A stretch of 64,000 nt of DNA from Xanthobacteraceae bacterium (GTDB taxonomy: Bacteria > Pseudomonadota > Alphaproteobacteria > Rhizobiales > Xanthobacteraceae). The position numbers and the translations under genes were made by a program. The notes beneath the pieces were generated by a model that did not search any database, was not told the DNA's origin, and saw only the letters and a program-made list of their open reading frames with translations. Shown here piece by piece: positions 27,465 through 37,817 of this stretch. Numbering within the stretch: the stretch's first letter is position 1; each line of letters starts with the position of its first letter. The stretch covers positions 30,152 to 94,151 of the forward strand of contig JANINJ010000091.1 of NCBI GenBank assembly GCA_024508855.1. Reading direction: 5' to 3'.

Positions 27465-28406
27465 ATGTTTGGATATCTCGTTCGCCGCGTCCTCGCCGCA
27501 GTTCCCGTCATGGGCGTGGTCGCGCTATTCGTCTTCCTGCTGCTGCGGCTGACGCCCGGCGATCCCGCCGCGATTCTCGCCGGCGACAACGCGACGCCGG
27601 AACGGCTTGAGCGCATCCGAACTTCGCTCGGCCTCAACGAGCCGCTCTATGTGCAGTTCTTCACCTGGATCGATCGGCTGCTGCACGGCGATCTCGGCGT
27701 CTCGCTGATCTCCAACGTCCCCGTGATGAAGATGATCAGCAGCCGCATCGAGCCGACCATCAGCATCGCTCTGTCGACCATCGTCCTTTCGATTCTGATC
27801 GCGGTACCGCTCGGCGTCATCGCGGCGTGGAAGCGCGGTACGTGGATCGATCGGTTCGTGATGGGATTGTCGGTGATCGGCTTCTCGGTCCCGGTATTCG
27901 TCATTGGATATGTTCTGATCCAGGTGTTTGCGATCGACCTGCACTGGCTTCCGGTGCAGGGCTTCCGCAGCCTCTCGAAGGGTTTCGGGCCGTTCCTCGA
28001 ACGGCTGGTGTTGCCGACGCTTGCCTTGTCGTTCATTTACGTCGCGCTGATCGCGCGCATGACGCGTGCCGCGATGCTCGACGTGCTCGACGAGGACTAT
28101 GTCCGCACTGCGCGCGCCAAGGGCATTACCGAGAGCGGCGTGCTGCTGCGCCACGCGCTGCGTAACGCCGCGGTGCCCGTCATCACCGTGATCGGAACCG
28201 GCTTCGCGCTGCTGATTTCCGGCGTCGTGGTCACCGAAAGCGTCTTCAATTTACCCGGCATCGGCCGCCTCACCGTCGATGCCGTGCTGGCGCGCGATTA
28301 CCCTGTGATTCAGGCCATGATCCTTCTCACCAGCGGCATCTACGTTGCGATCAATCTTCTGATCGACCTCGCCTATACCCTGCTCGATCCCAGGATTCGT
28401 TACTGA
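27465..28406 (+). CDS. Peptide-type ABC transporter permease (DppB-like)
   Basis: A 313-residue inner membrane permease with six membrane helices. The N-terminal MFGYLVRRVLAAVPVMGVV, the LTPGDPAA motif and the cytoplasmic EAA loop (ALIARMTRAAMLDVLDEDYVRTARAKG) are typical of DppB/OppB proteins. Its stop codon overlaps the start of the next permease by one base (TGATG). Confidence 0.94.
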   Translation: MFGYLVRRVLAAVPVMGVVALFVFLLLRLTPGDPAAILAGDNATPERLERIRTSLGLNEPLYVQFFTWIDRLLHGDLGVSLISNVPVMKMISSRIEPTISIALSTIVLSILIAVPLGVIAAWKRGTWIDRFVMGLSVIGFSVPVFVIGYVLIQVFAIDLHWLPVQGFRSLSKGFGPFLERLVLPTLALSFIYVALIARMTRAAMLDVLDEDYVRTARAKGITESGVLLRHALRNAAVPVITVIGTGFALLISGVVVTESVFNLPGIGRLTVDAVLARDYPVIQAMILLTSGIYVAINLLIDLAYTLLDPRIRY

Positions 28407-29295
28407 TGGCCATCGAGACACTTCCGGAATCGTCGATTCCCCTGACCTCGTCATCGACGCGGCCGGGCCTCGGCTTCCTCACCGCGAGCCCGATCATTGC
28501 GATTGCCACGATCTGCCTGGCGGCGATCGTGCTGGTCTCCATTCTCGCTCCGTGGATTTCGCCGCACGATCCGATGCTGCTGGCGCCGGCGCAACGGCTG
28601 AAGCCCGCGAGCGAGCAGTTCCTGCTCGGCACCGATGCCTACGGTCGCGATGTGCTGTCCCGCATTCTCTATGGCGGCCGTATCTCGCTGCTGATCGGGC
28701 TGGGCGCCGCGGTCATCAGCATCGTCATCGGACTGGCGATCGGCCTCGTCTCCGGTTTCTTCAAATGGATCGATGCCATCATGATGCGGATCATGGATGG
28801 CCTGATGGCGATCCCAAGCATCCTGCTGGCCATCGCCGTGGTGTCGCTGTCCGGCGCTACGCTGACGACGGTGCTGATCGCGATCACCATTCCCGAAATT
28901 CCGCGCGTGGCGCGGCTGGTGCGCTCGGTGGTGCTGTCGGCACGCGAGGAGCCCTATGTCGAGGCGGCGATCTCGGTCGGATCGAGCCTGCCCAAGATCA
29001 TGTGGCGGCACCTGATGCCGAACACGATCGCGCCGCTGATCGTGCAAGGCACCTATGTCTGCGCCTCCGCGATCCTCACCGAAGCGATCCTCTCGTTTCT
29101 CGGCGCCGGCATCAGCCCGGAAGTGCCGACCTGGGGCAATATCATGGCCGAAGGCCGCGCCTATTTTCAGATCAAGCCGTCGCTGATCTTCTGGCCCGGC
29201 CTGATGCTGTCGATCGCGATCCTCTCGGTCAACCTGATCGGCGACGCCGCGCGCGATGCGCTCGATCCCCGCATGAAGCAGCGCGAGGGCCGCAA

Positions 29296-29299
<4 letters not shown>
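28406..29299 (+). CDS. Peptide-type ABC transporter permease (DppC-like)
   Basis: A 297-residue second permease subunit. The conserved LLGTDAYGRDVLSRILYGGR and the EAA loop (RSVVLSAREEPYVEAA) mark the DppC/OppC family; six membrane helices are expected. The gene overlaps its neighbours on both sides (one base upstream, ATGA downstream), a tightly coupled operon. Confidence 0.94.
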
Positions 29300-30978
<1,679 letters not shown>

Positions 30979-31001
30979 CCCTTTCGAAATGAGATGACTT
31001 C

Positions 31002-32504
31002 ATGACCCGTATCGCCATCGGCGGCTTCCTGCACGAGACCAACACCTTCGCGCCCACCAAGGCGACCTATGCCGATTTCGTCCATGGCGGCGGCTGGCCG
31101 GCGATGGCGCATGGCGCGGATGTGTTGAAGACCATGCGCAACATCAATGTGGGTCTCGCAGGTTTCATCGAAGACGCGGAAGCGCGCGGCTGGGAGTTGA
31201 TCCCGTCGATTTCCTGCGGTGCGAGCCCCTCGGCGCACGTGACTAAAGACGCGTATGAGCGCATCGTCACCGAGATGATCGACGGCATCGCCAAAGCCGG
31301 AAAGCTCGATGCGGTCTATCTCGACCTGCACGGCGCGATGGTCACCGAACATTTCGACGACGGCGAAGGCGAAATCCTCGCGCGCGTGCGCAAGGTGATC
31401 GGTCCTGACCTGCCGCTGGTGGTCAGCCTCGACCTGCACGCCAATGTCACGCCGGAGATGGTGGCCCATGCCGACGCGCTGATCGCCTATCGCACCTATC
31501 CGCATGTGGACATGGCCGACACCGGCCGAGCCTCGGCAAACCATCTCGCGCTGCTGCTCGAAGGCAATCATTTTGCGAAGGCGTTTCGGCAATTGCCGTT
31601 CCTGATCCCGATCAGCTGGCAATGCACCAACGACGAGCCGTGCAAGAGCATCTATCAAAAGCTCGCGGCGCTCGAGAGCGACGATGTGCCGACGTTATCG
31701 TTCGCGCCGGGCTTTCCCGCGGCCGACTTCCCCGGCTGCGGCCCGACCGTGTTCGCCTACGGCCGCACACAGGCCGATGCCGATGCGGCTGCCGACACAA
31801 TCGCTGCGCTGGTCACCGGCCACGAGGACGATTTCGACGGCCGCATCTATTCGCCCGACGACGGCATCCGCCATGCCATGGAATTGGCGAAGCAAGCCAG
31901 CAAGCCCGTCGTCATTGCCGACACGCAGGACAATCCGGGGGCCGGCGGCGATTCCGATACCACCGGCATGCTGCGCGCGCTGGTGCGCAACAATCCTTCC
32001 AAGGCCGCGATCGGCGTGATCTACGATCCCGCATCCGCCAAGGCTGCACACCAAGCCGGCGAAGGTGCGACCGTGACGCTGCAACTCGGCGGCAAGTCCG
32101 GTATTCCGGGCGATGCGCCGTATGAAGAGAAGTTCGTCGTCGAGAAATTGTCCGATGGCAAATTCGTTGCGCCCGGCCCCTATTACGGCGGCCGCGACAT
32201 GGACATGGGGCCATCCGCCTGCCTGCGCATCGGCGATGTGCGCGTCGTCGTGTCCTCGCACAAGGCGCAGCTCGCCGATCAGGCGATGTATCGCTACGTC
32301 GGCATCGAGCCGACTGCGCAATCGATCCTCGTCAACAAAAGCTCGGTACACTTCCGCGCCGATTTCGAGCCGATCGCTGAGACGCTTCTGATCTGCGCCG
32401 CTCCCGGCGCGATGCCGGCCGACACCGCCGCGCTGCCGTGGACGCGGCTGCGCCCCGGCGTGCGCATCAAGCCGAACGGACCGGCATTCCGACTGGGGAC
32501 CTAA
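31002..32504 (+). CDS. M81 family metallopeptidase (MlrC/microcystinase C-like)
   Basis: A 500-residue zinc enzyme related to MlrC, which cleaves linearised microcystin in Sphingomonas. Family motifs are GGFLHETNTFAP, VYLDLHGAMVTEHF, VSLDLHANVTPEM and AYRTYPHVDMADTG, holding metal-binding His and Asp residues; ADTQDNPGAGGDSDTTGML and a C-terminal MlrC_C region follow. It is 23 bases after the ATPase gene, so belongs to the same operon. In most bacteria the substrate is unknown; hydrolysis of an imported unusual peptide or amide is an inference from location. Confidence 0.9.
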   Translation: MTRIAIGGFLHETNTFAPTKATYADFVHGGGWPAMAHGADVLKTMRNINVGLAGFIEDAEARGWELIPSISCGASPSAHVTKDAYERIVTEMIDGIAKAGKLDAVYLDLHGAMVTEHFDDGEGEILARVRKVIGPDLPLVVSLDLHANVTPEMVAHADALIAYRTYPHVDMADTGRASANHLALLLEGNHFAKAFRQLPFLIPISWQCTNDEPCKSIYQKLAALESDDVPTLSFAPGFPAADFPGCGPTVFAYGRTQADADAAADTIAALVTGHEDDFDGRIYSPDDGIRHAMELAKQASKPVVIADTQDNPGAGGDSDTTGMLRALVRNNPSKAAIGVIYDPASAKAAHQAGEGATVTLQLGGKSGIPGDAPYEEKFVVEKLSDGKFVAPGPYYGGRDMDMGPSACLRIGDVRVVVSSHKAQLADQAMYRYVGIEPTAQSILVNKSSVHFRADFEPIAETLLICAAPGAMPADTAALPWTRLRPGVRIKPNGPAFRLGT

Positions 32505-32550
32505 TCAGGTCCGCCCCGCAGATGCCGTTGGCGGATGCAGCCAGTCGCCC

Positions 32551-33207
32551 TCAAGTGAAATCGCACGCGTAGAAGTCTTCGATCATGAGCCTGCAACCGA
32601 CCATCTGGCCGCCAAACATCATCTCAAGATTGTCGGGACCGGGCTCGCCGGGGTTTCTGAATCGAGCGTTCCTGACCACGCCTGTCGGGTCATGGACGAC
32701 GGCGCGCCAGTTGTCGGCGAAGCCGCCAAACAGCGGAAACGCGACTCGCTTTGGCGGCCCGTTATCAACGATGAACTGCGTTCCAAGCGCCTTCTGATAG
32801 AATGTTGAGGCCGGAACCAATTCTCCACTTTCCACCCGACGAGCGATCTCTCGGTACGTTCCGCGGTGCGCTAGAAACCAGACCCAGGTGCTGGCGGTCG
32901 CGCCGATCCGGATGAGAGGAAGCGCACTCGCGGCACCCGCGACCGTGACGATCACAGGCGCGATCACCAGGCTGGCGGCGACAAGCGGATGTGAGCGACG
33001 CGCCCACGCGTCCCGCGAGCCACTCACGATCAGAAAGCCGCCGCTAAGGACGAAGAAAGCGGCGAACGGGACCGCAACGAGGACGAAGAGCGGTCCGAAC
33101 AGCCAGAATATAACCCCGATGAGGCCGAAGCCGAGGATGGCGGCTGCGAGCAACAGCAACGATCTTCGGAGGGACGCGGGCCAAGTAGAGAAGCGTCGCA
33201 GGCTCAT
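32551..33207 (-). CDS. Hypothetical membrane protein
   Basis: A 218-residue protein that I do not recognise. Four hydrophobic helices lie in the first 115 residues (LLLLAAAILGFGLIGVIFWL and three more), followed by a soluble domain with VDNGPPKRVAFPLFGGFADNW and a final DFYACDFT. It is convergent with the M81 peptidase gene and is followed upstream by the tRNA-Leu gene. Composition is like the neighbours. Confidence 0.65.
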   Translation of the reverse strand: MSLRRFSTWPASLRRSLLLLAAAILGFGLIGVIFWLFGPLFVLVAVPFAAFFVLSGGFLIVSGSRDAWARRSHPLVAASLVIAPVIVTVAGAASALPLIRIGATASTWVWFLAHRGTYREIARRVESGELVPASTFYQKALGTQFIVDNGPPKRVAFPLFGGFADNWRAVVHDPTGVVRNARFRNPGEPGPDNLEMMFGGQMVGCRLMIEDFYACDFT

Positions 33208-33410
33208 CGATGCACTATGGCGCCCCGGCGGCTCCTGTGCAACTCGAGACGGTGTCTGGGCCGCCCGTGCGACAAGCTAGCAAAGCAATCGCCGCCGCGC
33301 GTCCGCTTGCCGATGCTCTGGCGGATGTGGCCGAGTCGCCCGACAACGCGCCGCGCCGCCTGAACTCCGGAGGGCAACGTTCTGAAAGCGATTTTTCGTT
33401 TGATTTTGGT

Positions 33411-33495
33411 GCGGGCGACCGGAATCGAACCGGTACAGGCCTTGCGGCCCTACGGATTTTAAGTCCGTTGCGTCTACCAATTTCGCCACGCCCGC
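33411..33495 (-). tRNA. tRNA-Leu (UAA)
   Basis: The minus strand folds as a class II tRNA of 85 bases. The acceptor stem GCGGGCG pairs with CGCCCGC, the D arm is GTGGCGAAATTGGTAGACGC-like, and the anticodon stem ACGGA / TCCGT encloses the loop CTTAAAA, giving anticodon UAA. A short variable arm (GGGCCGCAAGGCCT) and the T arm GGTTCGATTCC follow. The discriminator A is followed by CC, so the full CCA end is probably added by the enzyme. Confidence 0.95.
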
Positions 33496-33701
33496 ATACC
33501 GGTCTTTTCAATGAGTTAGCCCGGAAAAGCAACCGGGCAGCCCTCAAAACATTCGCCGCAGTTTGCCTTGCAGGTTTGCGGCCGTTCCTCCCAGCAATGC
33601 TCGGATCGCACGCACTGCTTCAATGAACCTGCGCGCCCCCGCCGCGACTGATGAACATTGTGAGTTCAACTCAAATCATTATTCCCGGGGGTATTTTCAC
33701 C

Positions 33702-34652
33702 ATGAAAACACTGACTGCAATTGCCGTGACCGCTTCTCTTTTTGCCGTCGGCATCACTCACGCCAATGCGGGCAATAGGCTTTGGGTCGCTTCATACGGC
33801 GATGACAACAGCCCAACATGCAGTTTCACAGCGCCGTGCCTTTCATTCGGCTACGCCGCCTCTATTGCGCCAGCGGGAAGCGAGATCAATTGCATCGATA
33901 GCGTGCCCGCCTCCGGCATATCGATCACCAAGTCCATGACCATCAACTGCGAGGGCCAATTGGCAGGGAATGGAGTAAAAGCCAGCCCTCCGAGCGTTGG
34001 CCTTGTCTCGATTGGAACGTCTCCAACCGATATCGTGGTTTTGCGGGGCCTCCAGCTCAACTTTCAAGGTTTTGGTTCGGGGATTTTTTTCTACGCCAGC
34101 GGGACACTGATACTCGACAAAGTCCACATCGGCGGCGCCAACGCGAGCGGAATCATCTTCCAGCCGAATGCCCCCGCCAAGCTGATCGTGACAGACAGCG
34201 TTATCGATTCCAGCGGCACCGGCACCACGGGAGCAGCCATCAGGGTCGTTCCTTCGGGCACCGGTTCGGCGCAGGTGACGCTCGACCATGTCAAGATCGT
34301 CGGCAACGTGTTCGGCGTCGCGCTGGATGGTACGGGCAGCACGAGTGGCATCAACGCGACGATCCGCGACAGCGTAGCGGCGTCGAATACGCAGGACGGC
34401 ATCGTCGCCGTTTCGGCTGCGGGCAAGGCGCCGATCGGCGTGCTGGTTACCAACAGCGCGTCGATCAACAATCAATTTGGCATCCGCTCGATCGGACCGG
34501 GCGTCACTGTGCGCACCGACGGTTCGCGCGTCGCCGGGAATGGCACGGGCCTCGCCACTTCGGGCGGAGGCGCGCTGCTCAGCGCCGGCAACAACACCGT
34601 GGAAGCCAACGCCGTGAACGGCGCATTCACCGGATCATATGCATTCAAGTAG
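33702..34652 (+). CDS. Secreted right-handed beta-helix protein 1
   Basis: A 316-residue exported protein with a signal peptide (MKTLTAIAVTASLFAVG, cleavage after HANA). Then come a Cys pair segment SPTCSFTAPCLSFGYA, a second pair INCID and INCEGQ, and a long run of short beta-helix turns (DIVVLRGLQLNFQGFG, TLILDKVHIGGANASGI, GGINATIRDSVAASNTQDGI) as in pectate-lyase-like and NosD-type folds. No catalytic residues could be assigned. ATG 33702 follows a GGGGG. A paralogue with the same architecture follows 184 bases downstream. Possible roles are adhesion or polysaccharide binding; both are guesses. Confidence 0.75.
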   Translation: MKTLTAIAVTASLFAVGITHANAGNRLWVASYGDDNSPTCSFTAPCLSFGYAASIAPAGSEINCIDSVPASGISITKSMTINCEGQLAGNGVKASPPSVGLVSIGTSPTDIVVLRGLQLNFQGFGSGIFFYASGTLILDKVHIGGANASGIIFQPNAPAKLIVTDSVIDSSGTGTTGAAIRVVPSGTGSAQVTLDHVKIVGNVFGVALDGTGSTSGINATIRDSVAASNTQDGIVAVSAAGKAPIGVLVTNSASINNQFGIRSIGPGVTVRTDGSRVAGNGTGLATSGGGALLSAGNNTVEANAVNGAFTGSYAFK

Positions 34653-34836
34653 CGCGCGGAACCCGGATGGGCCGCCGGGCCATCACAGTCGCTGGCAAGC
34701 TCGCGCGCCGGGAATCCTTGCGAAACATCCGCTTCCGTTCTGCAATGTCTACCGGCAAATGCCGGGTTCAAGCCGGAATTCTCCCTGCTAGGCTTCCGGA
34801 TCGATTTTGCCGAATCCCGATTTCCCGGAGCCTGTT

Positions 34837-35775
34837 ATGAAGCGATGGTTCGATTTTCTTTTTTGTTCGTTGCCTGCCCTGATGACGCTCTCATTGCTTT
34901 CGACGACACCGGCGCATGCGCAGTCATACCTGAAAACCTTCGTTGCGATGACCGGCAACGACGCCAACGACTGCCATATCTCGCGTCCATGCCACACGGT
35001 TTACAGGGCCTATAACCAGACATTCTCCGGAGGAGAGGTTGTCTGTCTCGATGCGAGTTCGCTCGATTCCAGCTGGAACATCACGAAACCGATCACGATC
35101 AGCTGTGAAGGTGGAAGCCTTTACGGCCTCACGGTCAATATCGCCGCCGGCCAACGGGTGGTGTTGCGAGGCCTGGTTCTGAATGGCGGCGGCGGCAACG
35201 CCGTCAACATACCTGGCGCGGGCACGGTGGTGCTCGATCATCTGCGGATCGGCGGAGGCCAAGGCTCCGCCGTCCGTGCTGCGCCCAATGGCCCGCTCAA
35301 CCTGACGGTCAGCAACAGCATCATCACCGGCGCAGGCATCGGCACCACCTACGGCGCCGGACTTCAGGTGTTGCCGGCAGCTGGCGGCACTGCGCAAGTG
35401 ACGCTGGATCACGTGGTGATATCCGCAAACCCGTTCGGCGTCGCATTCGACGGCAGCGGCAGTACCGGCGGCATCAACGCGACGATCAAGGACAGCGTGT
35501 TTTCAGGCAACAACCAGGACGGCATCGTCGCCACCACGACTTCCGGACATGCTCCCATCGGCGTTCTGATCTCGAATTCGACGTCGAGCAATAATGGCTT
35601 CGGTGCTCGCTCGATCGGGCAAAACGTCACCGTGCGTGTGAAAGGGTCCGAGATTATCGGCAACGGCACCGGCATGGCCGCATCGGGCGGAGGCGCCCTG
35701 TTGTCGCTTGGAAGCAACGTCGTTCGCGCCAATGGCAGCGACGGTGCATTCACGGGGTCACTGCCCCTGCAATAG
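34837..35775 (+). CDS. Secreted right-handed beta-helix protein 2
   Basis: A 312-residue tandem paralogue of the preceding gene. It has a signal peptide (cleavage after THAHAQ-like PAHAQ), the matching Cys segments NDCHISRPCHTVY and ISCEGGSLYG, and beta-helix turns including VVLRGLVLNGGGG, GGINATIKDSVFSGNNQDG and a closing GGGALLSLGSNVVRANG, each with a counterpart in the first copy. GGAG lies about eight bases before ATG 34837. The last residues of both proteins (GAFTGS) agree. The N-terminal halves have diverged most. Confidence 0.78.
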   Translation: MKRWFDFLFCSLPALMTLSLLSTTPAHAQSYLKTFVAMTGNDANDCHISRPCHTVYRAYNQTFSGGEVVCLDASSLDSSWNITKPITISCEGGSLYGLTVNIAAGQRVVLRGLVLNGGGGNAVNIPGAGTVVLDHLRIGGGQGSAVRAAPNGPLNLTVSNSIITGAGIGTTYGAGLQVLPAAGGTAQVTLDHVVISANPFGVAFDGSGSTGGINATIKDSVFSGNNQDGIVATTTSGHAPIGVLISNSTSSNNGFGARSIGQNVTVRVKGSEIIGNGTGMAASGGGALLSLGSNVVRANGSDGAFTGSLPLQ

Positions 35776-35830
35776 CGCTGATCAAACGCGTGGCGTCGAC
35801 GCAGCCTCGGACGGCGCGTCGGTCGACGGC

Positions 35831-36106
35831 CTAACCCCGCCGTCCCGAAAACAGTACCGCGCCTGCGACGAATGCGGCTGCGACCATCGTCAGCGGCGCG
35901 GCGCGCACGCTAGTCCGCACGATATCGACGAACATCGCCGCCGAACGCGCCTGCCAGCTTTCGCCGGCCTTGAAATGGCGCGTGGTTCGTCGAACATCGG
36001 TGATTGCGGTCTTCACCGCACGCTGCGCCTCGTTAAGGCTCTCGATGGCCTTCTCCTCGGACTGGGCGCGCTGCTCGGATGTCGATTGTACCTGCGGGTC
36101 GGGCAT
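35831..36106 (-). CDS. Small YqjD/DUF883-like membrane protein
   Basis: A 91-residue protein with a helical, charged N-terminal half (EQRAQSEEKAIESLNEAQRA) and one C-terminal membrane helix (APLTMVAAAFVAGAVLF followed by SGRRG). This layout matches YqjD/ElaB-type proteins that bind ribosomes at the inner membrane in E. coli; the match is by architecture only. GGAGGAG precedes the ATG. It is divergent from the 56-residue gene next to it. Confidence 0.65.
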   Translation of the reverse strand: MPDPQVQSTSEQRAQSEEKAIESLNEAQRAVKTAITDVRRTTRHFKAGESWQARSAAMFVDIVRTSVRAAPLTMVAAAFVAGAVLFSGRRG

Positions 36107-36195
36107 CGGCGATCTCCTCCCGCATACAACCGGCCTGCGGCGGTTCGGTTCCTCCCTGCCCCGGAACGTCGGCCGCGTCCGTGCATTGTCTTGTC

Positions 36196-36366
36196 ATGAC
36201 ACGCAACCCAGCTAATCGCGAGATCGACAAGCAGCCGAAGCCCGAGCAAAAAATACCTCCGGCCGGCCCGCACGATAAACCGTCGCAGACCGACAAGGAG
36301 AAGACGCCGGGCAGCGGCGTGCTGCCCGATCCGAACGCGCCGGATGTCGAGGGACCGACCGGCTGA
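36196..36366 (+). CDS. Small hydrophilic proline-rich protein
   Basis: A 56-residue frame starting at MTRNPANREIDKQPKPEQKI and ending in DPNAPDVEGPTG. It is rich in Pro, Lys, Asp and Gly with no hydrophobic segment, so it is probably disordered. Similar short conserved hypothetical proteins occur in Bradyrhizobium as far as I recall, which supports it being real, but the Shine-Dalgarno sequence is weak. Function is unknown. Confidence 0.5.
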   Translation: MTRNPANREIDKQPKPEQKIPPAGPHDKPSQTDKEKTPGSGVLPDPNAPDVEGPTG

Positions 36367-36650
36367 TGGGGCGCGGCTGCCTCGATTGCAACCAAAAGCT
36401 TCATGTTGAGGCATAAGCCAATGCCGCGCGTGGCTGCGGCACGCGCTTGCACGGACATGGCCTGCGCCAACGTCTCTTGACTTGCGGCAAAGGCGCGGCC
36501 GATGATGCCGCATGCGAGCGGCTTTCGACTTCAATCACGCGCGGGCAACGCCTTCCCTTCATGCTTCGGCGTTTACGGCATGTCATCGCGCGCGGGCCAG
36601 CCAGGCTCCGGTCATCGCTGCCTCTTCCCCAGCCTGCAACGGATAATCCC

Positions 36651-37817
36651 ATGCCCAATATCGACCGTATCGAAGGTTTTGCCGACGAACTCACCGCGAT
36701 CCGTCACGATCTGCATGCGCATCCGGAGATCGGCTTCGAGGAAAAACGCACATCGGGCATCGTTGCTGAAAAACTGGCGCAGTGGGGCATCGAGGTGCAT
36801 CGCGGCCTTGGCGGCACCGGCGTCGTCGGCACTCTCAAAGGCAAAGGCACTGGCGGCAAGCGCATCGGGCTTCGCGCCGACATGGACGCGCTGCCGATGG
36901 AAGAGAACACCAATCTGCAGTGGCGCTCGACCATTCCCGGCCGCTTCCACGGCTGCGGCCATGACGGCCACACCACCATGCTGCTCGGCACCGCACGCTA
37001 TCTCGCCGAAACGAAGAATTTCGACGGCACCGTGCACTTCATTTTCCAGCCGGCGGAAGAAGGCCTCGGCGGCGCCCGCGCGATGATCAAGGACGGCCTG
37101 TTCGAAAAATTTCCGTGTGACGAAATCTACGGCCTGCACAATGCGCCCGACCTCAACCACGGCGAACTCGCCATCTTCCCCGGCCCCGGCATGGCCGGCG
37201 CGGATTTCTTCGACATCACGGTGACGGGCTTCGGCGCGCACGGCGCAATGCCGGAGCAATCGCGCGATCCGGTGGTGATCGCCATGAATCTCGGCCAGGC
37301 GCTGCAGAGCATCGTCAGCCGTAACGTCAACCCGCTGCAATCGGCGGTGCTGTCGATCACCAAGATCCATGCCGGATCGGCCTATAACGTCATTCCCAAC
37401 GAGGCCGTGCTGTCCGGCACCGTGCGCGCGTTCTCCGATAACGTCCGCAACATGATCCGCGAGCGCATGAAGACCATCGCCGCCGGCATGGCGCAGGCGT
37501 TCCAGGTCGAGATCAAGGTCGATATCCGCGACATCTTCAGCGTGCTGGTCAACAGCGAGGAGCAGGCGAGCGTGGTGGCCGACGTCGCGCGCACCGTGGT
37601 CGATCCCGCCAAGGTGTTCACCAAGTCGCGGCCGAAGATGGGCAGCGAGGATTTCGCCGACATGCTGCACGCGGTGCCGGGCGCCTATTTCTGGCTCGGC
37701 CACGATGGATCGGTGCCGGTGCACAATCCCGGCTACATCCTCGACGACAAGATTCTTCCGATCGGCGCCAGCATGTTCGCCCGCATTATCGAAACGCGGC
37801 TGCCGGTGTCTGCATGA
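36651..37817 (+). CDS. M20D family amidohydrolase (hippurate / N-acyl-amino acid hydrolase)
   Basis: A 388-residue metal-dependent amidohydrolase that cleaves N-acylated amino acids such as hippurate or indole-3-acetyl conjugates. Motifs are HPEIGFEEKRTS, LRADMDALPM, GCGHDGHTTMLLG with the metal-binding Cys and His, QPAEEGLGGARAM, FGAHGAMPEQSRDPV and a late MGSEDFADML. ATG 36651 gives the standard N-terminus; the upstream open frame is unsupported. It overlaps the amidase gene by four bases (ATGA). Confidence 0.92.
   Translation: MPNIDRIEGFADELTAIRHDLHAHPEIGFEEKRTSGIVAEKLAQWGIEVHRGLGGTGVVGTLKGKGTGGKRIGLRADMDALPMEENTNLQWRSTIPGRFHGCGHDGHTTMLLGTARYLAETKNFDGTVHFIFQPAEEGLGGARAMIKDGLFEKFPCDEIYGLHNAPDLNHGELAIFPGPGMAGADFFDITVTGFGAHGAMPEQSRDPVVIAMNLGQALQSIVSRNVNPLQSAVLSITKIHAGSAYNVIPNEAVLSGTVRAFSDNVRNMIRERMKTIAAGMAQAFQVEIKVDIRDIFSVLVNSEEQASVVADVARTVVDPAKVFTKSRPKMGSEDFADMLHAVPGAYFWLGHDGSVPVHNPGYILDDKILPIGASMFARIIETRLPVSA

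Noticed and set aside
33210..33626. 138-residue frame across the tRNA-Leu gene
   Set aside because: It translates the complement of the tRNA (GAGDRNRTGTG), a well-known false gene call.
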